The notes below the pieces were generated by a model that was given only the letters and a program-made list of their open reading frames with translations, did no database searches and was not told the DNA's origin. A program made the position numbers and the translations under genes. From contig NZ_JADR01000002.1 of NCBI RefSeq assembly GCF_000518485.1, forward strand, positions 62,001 through 126,000: DNA of 64,000 bases. The letters run 5' to 3'. The stretch is from Olleya marilimosa CAM030. GTDB lineage: Bacteria; Bacteroidota; Bacteroidia; Flavobacteriales; Flavobacteriaceae. The stretch's first letter is position 1. Every line of letters begins with the position of its first letter. This document shows, piece by piece, positions 32,593 to 40,619 of this stretch.

Positions 32593-34689
32593 CTACCAGA
32601 TTCTTACACGATCTTCTGGTGCGATATACATTTTATCTCCTTCTTTAATATCAAACGCTTTATAAAATGCATCAATATTTAATAAAGGTTGCACAGCTCT
32701 TGTCATTCCTGGAGAATGTGGATCTGTTTTTATTCTAGTTTTTAATGCATCATCACGCATTTTGGTTCTCCAAACGGTAGCCCAAGACATAAAGAAACGT
32801 TGTTCTGCAGTAAAACCATCAATATCTTCTGGTCTTCCATTTTGCTCAAAACTCATTTGTAAAGCGTCATAAGCAGCTAAAACACCACCTAAATCTCCAA
32901 TGTTTTCTCCTAATGTAAAAGCACCATTAATATTGGTTTCTGGTAATACTTCAATACCTGAATATTGATCAGCTAAAGCTTTTCCTAAACCTTCAAATTG
33001 TTTTAAATCTTCATCGGTCCACCAGTTATTTAGGTTTCCATCTTTATCATAACGTGATCCTGAATCATCAAAACTGTGTGAAATTTCATGTCCAATTACA
33101 GCTCCAATTCCTCCATAGTTTACAGCATCGTCTGCAGTATAATTATAAAAAGGTGGTTGTAAAATAGCAGCTGGAAATACAATTTCGTTGTAAGCTGGAT
33201 TAAAGTAAGCGTTTACCACTTGAGGAGCCATATACCATTCCGACTTATCAACTGGTTTTCCTAATTTTTGGATATCATCTTTAAAATTCCAAGCAGTAGC
33301 ATTTAAAGAGTTTTGTAAATAAGACCCACCTTCTTCAACACTATTAATTTTTAATTCAGAATAATCATTCCATTTGTCTGGATAAGCAATCTTAACTTTA
33401 GTTGCTTTAAGTTTTTCAATCGCTTTTTGTTTAGTTTCTGGACTCATCCAGTCTAATTTATTTATACGATGCTCAAACGCTAAAATGACATTTTCAATCA
33501 TTTTTTTAGCTTTTACTTTAGCCTCTGCAGGAAACTTCTTGTCAACATATAATTTTCCTAATGCTTCACCAACTGTACCGTTTAATGCACCTAAAGCACG
33601 CTCTTCTCTTGGACGTTGTGCTTTTGATCCATTTAATTCTTTTCCATAAAACTCCCAGTTAGCAGTTTCAATATCTGTGCTTAAATAACCAGCAGCACTA
33701 TTAAATGTTTGCCATTTTAAGTATGCTTTCCAATCGTCTACATTACCATCAGCCAATACTTCTTGTAATCTATTAAAGTAACCTAAATCACCTATAATTA
33801 CTGTATCTAATTGTTTTACACCTATACCAGAAATAAATTTTTTCCAGTTAACTGCTGGCACCATTTTTTGAACCTCTTCAATAGATCTTGGGTTGTAACG
33901 CTTACGTGCGTCACGACGATCTACTTTATCCATTTTAGCCTCTTCTAATCTAGTTTCGAAAGCTAAAATTTGTTCTGCTTGTGCTTTAGCTGTTGCTTCA
34001 TCATCACCTAAATATTGGAACATTCTGGTGATATGTGCTACATACTTTTCTCTTTTTTCTTTTGAGTCTGCATCATCTTTAATATAGTAATCTCTGTCTG
34101 GCAAACCTGTACTTCCTCCTCCTAAATAGGCAACGTTACGGTTACTGTCTTTAGGGTCAGACCCTACACCAAATCCATAAAGACCACCTCCACCTTGAGG
34201 TTCCATTTCAATCATGTAAGCTTGTAAGTCTTCGATATTTTTTATAGCCTCAATTTTAGCTAAATAGGGTTTTACTGGCTCTATACCTAACTTATTACGA
34301 CCAATTGTGTCCATAATAGTTTGGTAAAAATAAACTGCTTTTTCTTGATCAGAACCTGGTAATACTTTAATGTTTTCAAGATCTTTATTATCAGACATTG
34401 CAGCTTTTAAAATTGCTAATGCATCTGCATCTGTTTTTTTACGCAATTCTTGGAAACTTCCCCAAGTAGCTTGATCGTCCGGAATCTCGTTATTATCTAA
34501 CCATTTTCCGTTAACATATCTAAAGAAATCTTCTTTAGGTTGTGTTGACTTATCCATGTAATCTAAATTGATCCCAGGAATGACTTCTAATTTTGCAGTT
34601 GGCTCTGCTGGCTTGTCCTCTTTACATCCCATAATGGTAAGACAGCCAACTATACCAATTACAGTTGATTTTTTAAGGTTGATTTTCAT
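32593..34689 (-). CDS. M13-family (neprilysin-like) zinc metallopeptidase lipoprotein
   Basis: 698 residues, lipobox IMGC (Cys22). The N-terminal M13 domain starts with DFFRYVNGKWLDNNEIPDD; the catalytic domain carries HEISH (534-538) and the third zinc ligand Glu595 in GENIGDLGG. YFNPAYNEIVFPAAILQPPF is the substrate-binding Asn-Ala-like region. It ends in DRVRIW as usual in the family. It degrades peptides in the periplasm or at the surface. Length is standard and no key residue is missing. Confidence 0.94.
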   Translation of the reverse strand: MKINLKKSTVIGIVGCLTIMGCKEDKPAEPTAKLEVIPGINLDYMDKSTQPKEDFFRYVNGKWLDNNEIPDDQATWGSFQELRKKTDADALAILKAAMSDNKDLENIKVLPGSDQEKAVYFYQTIMDTIGRNKLGIEPVKPYLAKIEAIKNIEDLQAYMIEMEPQGGGGLYGFGVGSDPKDSNRNVAYLGGGSTGLPDRDYYIKDDADSKEKREKYVAHITRMFQYLGDDEATAKAQAEQILAFETRLEEAKMDKVDRRDARKRYNPRSIEEVQKMVPAVNWKKFISGIGVKQLDTVIIGDLGYFNRLQEVLADGNVDDWKAYLKWQTFNSAAGYLSTDIETANWEFYGKELNGSKAQRPREERALGALNGTVGEALGKLYVDKKFPAEAKVKAKKMIENVILAFEHRINKLDWMSPETKQKAIEKLKATKVKIAYPDKWNDYSELKINSVEEGGSYLQNSLNATAWNFKDDIQKLGKPVDKSEWYMAPQVVNAYFNPAYNEIVFPAAILQPPFYNYTADDAVNYGGIGAVIGHEISHSFDDSGSRYDKDGNLNNWWTDEDLKQFEGLGKALADQYSGIEVLPETNINGAFTLGENIGDLGGVLAAYDALQMSFEQNGRPEDIDGFTAEQRFFMSWATVWRTKMRDDALKTRIKTDPHSPGMTRAVQPLLNIDAFYKAFDIKEGDKMYIAPEDRVRIW

Positions 34690-34736
34690 TTTTTTGATAG
34701 TGTTTATATTACGTGTATAATAATTGTTTAAGGTAT

Positions 34737-34776
34737 AAAAAACGCGCCTACTAGCTAATAGTAAGGCGCGTTTTTT
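34737..34776 (-). terminator. Terminator of the large T9SS protein gene
   Basis: Long hairpin: AAAAAACGCGCC on the left and GGCGCGTTTTTT on the right, with TACTA / TAGTA continuing the stem after a one-base bulge. It lies right behind the stop of the 34793 gene (minus strand). Confidence 0.82.
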
Positions 34777-34792
34777 AAGTTTAAATTAACTT

Positions 34793-37700
34793 TTAATTAA
34801 CAATTAGCTTTTTAGTGATTTTGCCAACATTAGTCTGTAAGTTTAAAAAATATACTCCTGTTGAAAAGCTACTTAGGTCTAATTGATATAATTTATCATT
34901 AGTTTGAGCTTCAAGTTTATTATAAATTAATTTACCTGTTAAGTCATAAACCATCACATCAAAACTTTGATTTGTTACAGTTTTAATATTGAACAAGCCT
35001 TTTGATGGATTTGGATACACCATGAAGTTAGAAGACTTAAACTGATCAACACTTAAGTTATCTGTACCTCTTATAACAAAATTATCAATAATAACACCTT
35101 CTTCCTGAACAGCTTGATCAGATTGAAACACAAATCTAAACATTATACTAGTCTCTGCATTTAAAGCTGTTAAGTCATAGGTATACTCTGACATTGTAGC
35201 AGATTGAGTATCTGTTCCGGACCACTGAGAGCCAATACAGTTAAAACAAGAATTATTTTCACCTTGTGCAGTATCATTATTGTACCAATTTGGATCTGTT
35301 GCTGTACCTAAAACAGTCCAAGTTAATCCTTGATCAATGGAGTACTCCATATATAAAATATCCCAATCGTCTTCAAGTTGAAAAGCCATATCAAACTTAA
35401 GCTCAGGACTTAATAATGTTGTTAAATCAAAGCATTGTGACACTAAATAACTTTTTACATTATTATCATAATCACCAGTTAAATTTGTACCATATACTTG
35501 GTTAGATAAATCTGAAGATGGGTTGTTTAAGACTGCTCCCGTTGGAACACCTCGTTGCCAATATTGTGTTGCAGCACTTTCGTCAATAACCAACAATGAT
35601 TCTGCAGGTGTTTCAAAGGTATTTACTACTTGTGTTACACCACTATCATTAACATAAATAATTTTTTCTTCAGAGTCATTATTACTTGCATAAGCATCAC
35701 CAGCAATAGTTGATGATACTTTAAATGTATAAATTCCTTTAGATAAACTTAAAGCTGGCAAGTCAACTAATGTTGATGTTTCAGAAAGTAAGTTTCCTGT
35801 CCAGTTATAATTATTGGAAATACCATCTATTAAATAATTAAAATCTACAGACGTAATAGTACTTAACCCATTGTTTTTAATTTCTACTTGTGGTACTATA
35901 TTAGTATTACAATCTACTGCAGTACTAATACCATTAAGCGCTACCAATTTAACATCTGTAGCTGCCAATTCGGTTGGAATACTAGATTGCCATATACCTC
36001 TACCATAAGTTGCAGCAGTAATTTTATCGTCTGAAACATTTATTTCTACATCTGTTACTGCAACATTAGGTAAGTCGTTGTTAAACAAATCCCATGTTAA
36101 AGTATCATCATCATATCTATAAACCCCTAAACTTGTTCCTAAAAATAATGGATTTTTAGAATGTAATCCTTGATGTTTAATACTATTTTTAGTTACCGTT
36201 GGTAGGCCACTTGTTATGTCTGTAAAATTGTTTCCACCATCAACTGATTTTAAAACTTGACCAAAGAACCCTGAGGTTGTAACATATATTATAGCGTTAT
36301 CAGAATTATTTACTTCAACAGAAGTTATATTAGAACTAAAAGTTGCCACAGTTGTAAATGAAACTCCTGCATTAGTACTTTTTCTTAACGAAGCATTTAT
36401 TACCACATAGATATTATCTGGATTAATGGGATCAATCTCAATAGCATCTATATTAGTCCCAAATGAAGGTGATACAGCCACCCAATTATTTCCAACTAAT
36501 TTATATAGTGAATTAAAACCAGAGTACAGTTCGCTATTAGCACTCATAGCCAAAGGTGTAATCCAATTACCATCTTCTCCAGCAGGAGCACCTACACTAC
36601 CTGTTATTGCTCCACCTGCATTGGATGATATATATAATCCGCCTCCATTTTGCGTAAATCCATAATAATTATTAGAGTTTGCTGGATCAATAGCTGTATC
36701 CATACCATCTGCTCCATAGTAATTTTGCCACTGTCCATTATTAAATGCATGACCTCCATTATCTTGTAATCCGCCAACCATTTTATTAGAGCTTTGTTTT
36801 GATACTGCTACTCTATAAAATTGACTAATTTGCATTCCTGCTGTTAAGTCAGTAAAACTTACACCTGCATTTTGAGACTTATAAAAACCTCCATCAGTTC
36901 CTGCGTATAAGTCACCATTAAAAAATCTTAAAAAGTGAATATCTGCGTGAGAATAAGAAGATGAAAATGGAGCATTCCAATTATTAAGTTTAGTAAAACT
37001 TGTTTGATTACCAGTAACAAGCCCTTTCCAAATATTTAAAACACCTGTATAAATTTCGTTTTCATTTGTATCCGAAACAGCAAAAGCAAGATCATACCAA
37101 GACTGTGTGGATTCAAAAATATCACCATTATTTGCCAATGAAGCTACTTGTGTGAAATTAGCACCAGCATTTGAAGACTTATAAACACCTCTAAAACCGT
37201 AGCTGTTATCCGAAAGCAAAACATAGACCACTTCTGGATTTGCAGGAGTTACATCAATAACTATTCTAGAAACACCATTAAAGGGTAATCCTCCTGTAAC
37301 CATAGTAAAAGACTCTCCTCCATCAATAGATTTATAAAACCTGTTACTAGAAACTGCATATAAAGTATTTGGATCTGTAGGTTTGATTTTAATGTCTTTA
37401 ATATTTAATCCTACAGTACCATTTGAGGCGTTAGACGCATTAAGATTGCTCCAGTTTACACCACCATCAATTGTTTTGTAAACACCATTATTTGTAGCTA
37501 CCCATAATATATTAGAGTTTGTTGGATGGATATAAATATCATTCATTGAGTCCGGAGAATTACCTGGATTTAATCCTGTAGTATTCCAAGTTAAACCACC
37601 ATCTAAAGATTTCATGACACCAACACTATATGAGTCTCCTGCATCATCGTCTCCTGTAGCTATATATATAATATCACTATTATTGCCATCTATTGCAATA

Positions 37701-38254
37701 CCTGACACACCTATTTGCGGTAAATCATCGGTTGTAGTTGTCCATGACAAACCAGAATCTATAGATTTCCATAAACCACCAGCAGGAGCTCCTGCATAAA
37801 TTGTTGAAGGTGTATTAGGGTCTTGCACAACAACATTTACTCGACCTTGACCAGAAGACCAAGATCCAGTGTTAGAATGTGTAAAAGGACCAACTGGTTG
37901 CCAATCACTTTCATCCACCATAACGTTACTGCTTCTTAAACTAGTTTTGGTGCTTTTAACTTCTAAATAAGTATTCCACAACTCCAAAGATGTTGGTAAA
38001 GTACCATCTTCTTTTACAAAGTTTGACCAATAGGTTTGCCATCTTTTAAATGGTTTATAACCACTACCTTTAACACTAGGATCTCTAGTTTCCCAATACG
38101 TATTAAAAGCATCAACTATATCTTGAAACTTTACAGTTGTTGATCTGTCGCTAGAGGTTGCATTTAAGTTGCTCATCCAAGGTGCATCTTGATTAAACTG
38201 AGCAAAAGTTAAAGTGCTAAATAGCACAAAAACTAAGAGTAACATTTTTTTCAT
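34793..38254 (-). CDS. Very large T9SS-secreted sortilin/BNR-like beta-propeller protein
   Basis: 1153 residues from the ATG at 38254; an in-frame ATG 12 bases upstream (38266) is the alternative. Signal peptide (MKKMLLLVFVLFSTLTFAQ), then many VPS10/sortilin-like BNR (Asp-box) repeats of form S-x-D-x-G-x-S/T-W (SIDSGLSWTT, SLDGGLTWNT, TIDGGVNWSN, SVDGGNNFTD), about residues 120-740. A MAM-like/jelly-roll region (about 880-1060) follows. The last 80 residues form a type A T9SS sorting domain (MVYPNPSKGLFNI, TGVYFLNL). It is exported by type IX secretion and attached or released. It may be an adhesin or scaffold; an active glycosidase is not supported. Confidence 0.9.
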   Translation of the reverse strand: MKKMLLLVFVLFSTLTFAQFNQDAPWMSNLNATSSDRSTTVKFQDIVDAFNTYWETRDPSVKGSGYKPFKRWQTYWSNFVKEDGTLPTSLELWNTYLEVKSTKTSLRSSNVMVDESDWQPVGPFTHSNTGSWSSGQGRVNVVVQDPNTPSTIYAGAPAGGLWKSIDSGLSWTTTTDDLPQIGVSGIAIDGNNSDIIYIATGDDDAGDSYSVGVMKSLDGGLTWNTTGLNPGNSPDSMNDIYIHPTNSNILWVATNNGVYKTIDGGVNWSNLNASNASNGTVGLNIKDIKIKPTDPNTLYAVSSNRFYKSIDGGESFTMVTGGLPFNGVSRIVIDVTPANPEVVYVLLSDNSYGFRGVYKSSNAGANFTQVASLANNGDIFESTQSWYDLAFAVSDTNENEIYTGVLNIWKGLVTGNQTSFTKLNNWNAPFSSSYSHADIHFLRFFNGDLYAGTDGGFYKSQNAGVSFTDLTAGMQISQFYRVAVSKQSSNKMVGGLQDNGGHAFNNGQWQNYYGADGMDTAIDPANSNNYYGFTQNGGGLYISSNAGGAITGSVGAPAGEDGNWITPLAMSANSELYSGFNSLYKLVGNNWVAVSPSFGTNIDAIEIDPINPDNIYVVINASLRKSTNAGVSFTTVATFSSNITSVEVNNSDNAIIYVTTSGFFGQVLKSVDGGNNFTDITSGLPTVTKNSIKHQGLHSKNPLFLGTSLGVYRYDDDTLTWDLFNNDLPNVAVTDVEINVSDDKITAATYGRGIWQSSIPTELAATDVKLVALNGISTAVDCNTNIVPQVEIKNNGLSTITSVDFNYLIDGISNNYNWTGNLLSETSTLVDLPALSLSKGIYTFKVSSTIAGDAYASNNDSEEKIIYVNDSGVTQVVNTFETPAESLLVIDESAATQYWQRGVPTGAVLNNPSSDLSNQVYGTNLTGDYDNNVKSYLVSQCFDLTTLLSPELKFDMAFQLEDDWDILYMEYSIDQGLTWTVLGTATDPNWYNNDTAQGENNSCFNCIGSQWSGTDTQSATMSEYTYDLTALNAETSIMFRFVFQSDQAVQEEGVIIDNFVIRGTDNLSVDQFKSSNFMVYPNPSKGLFNIKTVTNQSFDVMVYDLTGKLIYNKLEAQTNDKLYQLDLSSFSTGVYFLNLQTNVGKITKKLIVN

Positions 38255-38350
38255 TTTTACTAACATTTTAAAATCAAAAATAGATGTTTTTTATTTAACT
38301 ACTGACGTATTAACAAAAAAAATCGACAAAATACACTTGTTTTTAAACAT

Positions 38351-38869
38351 TTAGTGCTTTTTTAATAATTTTAACTTTAAAATACTATCGGATTCCTTTT
38401 TTAAATTAGTCACAGCATCCACATCATTATTAGGGATAGCAATAGATAAAACATAATGTTTTACCTTCCATTGATTACCAACTTTTTGGATAACACCAGA
38501 ACCTCTACAAATTTCCATTTGTGTATCTAATAATTCATCAAACCAAGCTAATTTTTGGTTATCGTAAACATAAATATTTCTTGACAAAGTAGTAAAGCTC
38601 CAAGCTTTTCCTTTATCAAAATATGGTTTTGAGAATGCTTTAAATTGTTCATTCTGCCAATTTTCGGTAGCATCAGTACCTATAAAAACACCATCATCAG
38701 TCATCAAATTAAAATATGCCTCAAAATTAGCTTCAGCAGCAGCTTTATGCCAAGCTTCTAAATTAGAATTTATATCCTCTTTAATTGAAACAACATCAAC
38801 ATGACCTTCTCTTATTTTACAAGAAAAAAATAGAATAAAACATAATAAATAATAGGGTAAACGCTTCAT
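38351..38869 (-). CDS. NTF2/SnoaL-like lipoprotein
   Basis: 172 residues, lipobox FFSC (Cys17). Residues about 30-150 match the NTF2-like (SnoaL/DUF4440) fold: LEAWHKAAAEANFEAYFNLMTDDGVFIGTDATENW, then W-rich strands and QKVGNQWKVKHYVLSIAIPNND. No catalytic residue set is evident; many such proteins are ligand-binding. It follows the lipoprotein at 38871 by one base, so the two form an operon. Confidence 0.83.
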   Translation of the reverse strand: MKRLPYYLLCFILFFSCKIREGHVDVVSIKEDINSNLEAWHKAAAEANFEAYFNLMTDDGVFIGTDATENWQNEQFKAFSKPYFDKGKAWSFTTLSRNIYVYDNQKLAWFDELLDTQMEICRGSGVIQKVGNQWKVKHYVLSIAIPNNDVDAVTNLKKESDSILKLKLLKKH

Positions 38870-38870
38870 A

Positions 38871-39404
38871 TTAATAAGGTTTTATAATAGTTTGACTGTC
38901 TTTTTCTATCTTCTTATTTATTTGAAGATTTAAATTAGAAAATGCCACAAACACTTGTTGTATTGCCAATAGTTTATCTTTTTTAGTACTTGTGTTTAAG
39001 CTTTCAATTTCTTGAAACTTATAAAGCATCGTTTTTAATACCAAAACTCTAGCTTTAATAGGCTCTGTATTTATCTGTTCCGGAATTGTCTCTTCTAAAT
39101 CTTTAAGACTAGACACAAACAAATCTGTATCTGCATTAAAAAACGAAAAATCAGGAAGTTTAATTTTTTCTATTCCGTTTGCGACATTTAAATAGGGTTG
39201 CCAACTAGAAATCACCTTATTAGTCTTTGAGTCTAAACCAATATCTTTATAATTAACTTTAGCAATATCCTTCTTAGTTAACTTTAACGAATCCACTACA
39301 ACAGTATTGTCTTCTGTTGGTACTTCTACATTTTCTACTTTATTTTCTTTCTTGCAAGCTGTTAATAACAACACTGCAATTACTAATAATTTTATAAATC
39401 TCAT
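38871..39404 (-). CDS. Lipoprotein of unknown function
   Basis: 177 residues, lipobox LTAC (Cys17) followed by KKENK. The mature part is polar and helical (KARVLVLKTMLYKFQEIESL, LLAIQQVFVAFSNLNLQI). I recognise no family. It is transcribed together with the NTF2-like lipoprotein, which starts one base after it ends. Confidence 0.7.
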   Translation of the reverse strand: MRFIKLLVIAVLLLTACKKENKVENVEVPTEDNTVVVDSLKLTKKDIAKVNYKDIGLDSKTNKVISSWQPYLNVANGIEKIKLPDFSFFNADTDLFVSSLKDLEETIPEQINTEPIKARVLVLKTMLYKFQEIESLNTSTKKDKLLAIQQVFVAFSNLNLQINKKIEKDSQTIIKPY

Positions 39405-39529
39405 GGTTAAAAACTAAATGTTTGACACACAAATATATTAGATTAAAGAGTTAAATATTATTAAAACTGAAAATTGTTTAATCTGACCACATTTATATTT
39501 TTTTTATTAATAAATCTTTAAAATGTTAT

Positions 39530-39537
39530 TACTTTTG
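39530..39537 (+). promoter_or_regulatory. Putative promoter of the L-threonine dehydrogenase gene
   Basis: TACTTTTG fits the TAnnTTTG -7 box, 29 bases before the start at 39567. Confidence 0.5.
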
Positions 39538-39566
39538 AGCGCATATTTTATACATAATCCAACAAA

Positions 39567-40514
39567 ATGAGCGAAAAAATATTAATTATTGGAGCTGGAG
39601 GACAAATAGGTTCAGAATTAACCTACAAACTTAGAGCTATACATGGTGATGCTAATGTTATTGCAAGTGATTTAAATTATAATAACTTAGAGCTAGTAAA
39701 TTCTGGTACTTTTGAAATAATAGATGCTATGGATTATGCATCAATTAAAATATGTTGCGAAAAACATAATATTGACACCATTTACTTAATGGCTGCTTTA
39801 TTAAGTGCAACTGGAGAAAAATACCCAATGAAAGCTTGGGATTTAAATATGCAGTCTTTGTTTCACGTTTTAAATCTAGCAAAAGCTAAGGCTATTAAAA
39901 AGGTATTTTGGCCTTCAAGTATTGCTGTATTTGGACCTACTACTCCAACTGAAAACACTCCACAATATACGGTTATGGAACCAACTACTGTTTACGGAAT
40001 TACCAAGCAAGTTGGTGAGCGTTGGTGTGAATATTATCATCAAAAATATGATGTAGATGTAAGAAGTTTACGTTATCCTGGTATTATTAGCTGGAAAACA
40101 TTACCTGGTGGAGGAACCACAGATTATGCTGTAGAGATATATCATGAAGCTTTAAAAAACAAAAACTATGAGTGTTTTTTAACTGAAAACACAGCATTAC
40201 CAATGATGTATATGGATGATGCTATTAATGCAACTGTAAACATTATGGCTGCAGCGTCAGATAAAATAAAAATTAGATCTTCTTATAACCTTTCCGGAAT
40301 TAGCTTTACCCCAAAAGAGATTGCAGAGTCTATAAAGAAAGAAATTCCAGAATTTAAGATTAGCTACAAACCTGATTTTAGACAACAAATTGCAGACTCT
40401 TGGCCAAGCAGTATTAATGACACAGAAGCTAGAGAACAATGGGATTGGAAACATCAATTTGATTTAGATGCAATAACCAAAGATATGTTGACTAACCTAA
40501 GTGATAAATCTTAA
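39567..40514 (+). CDS. L-threonine 3-dehydrogenase, short-chain (SDR) type
   Basis: 315 residues. The Rossmann motif GAGGQIGSEL (9-18) binds NAD; the extended-SDR catalytic set is Ser in WPSSIAVFG and Tyr143-xxx-Lys147 in VYGITK. RSLRYPGIISWKTLPGGGTTDYAV and PDFRQQIADSWPSSI are as I recall for the SDR-type threonine dehydrogenase of Flavobacterium, which oxidises L-threonine to 2-amino-3-oxobutyrate. UDP-sugar epimerases share the fold but lack the GGGTTDYAV segment. Single gene with its own promoter, cytoplasmic. Confidence 0.88.
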   Translation: MSEKILIIGAGGQIGSELTYKLRAIHGDANVIASDLNYNNLELVNSGTFEIIDAMDYASIKICCEKHNIDTIYLMAALLSATGEKYPMKAWDLNMQSLFHVLNLAKAKAIKKVFWPSSIAVFGPTTPTENTPQYTVMEPTTVYGITKQVGERWCEYYHQKYDVDVRSLRYPGIISWKTLPGGGTTDYAVEIYHEALKNKNYECFLTENTALPMMYMDDAINATVNIMAAASDKIKIRSSYNLSGISFTPKEIAESIKKEIPEFKISYKPDFRQQIADSWPSSINDTEAREQWDWKHQFDLDAITKDMLTNLSDKS

Positions 40515-40619
40515 TTCACTAATTTATCCTATGTAGTTTATTAAATTAAGTGCTCAAAAAGGCGTTTTAGGTTAATTTCAATTAAATTTATATTTTATAG
40601 AAGCAAACACCTAATAATA

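Noticed and set aside
36426-36665. 79-codon plus-strand frame opposite the large T9SS protein gene
   Set aside because: Shadow of a real gene; no signal, motif or promoter.
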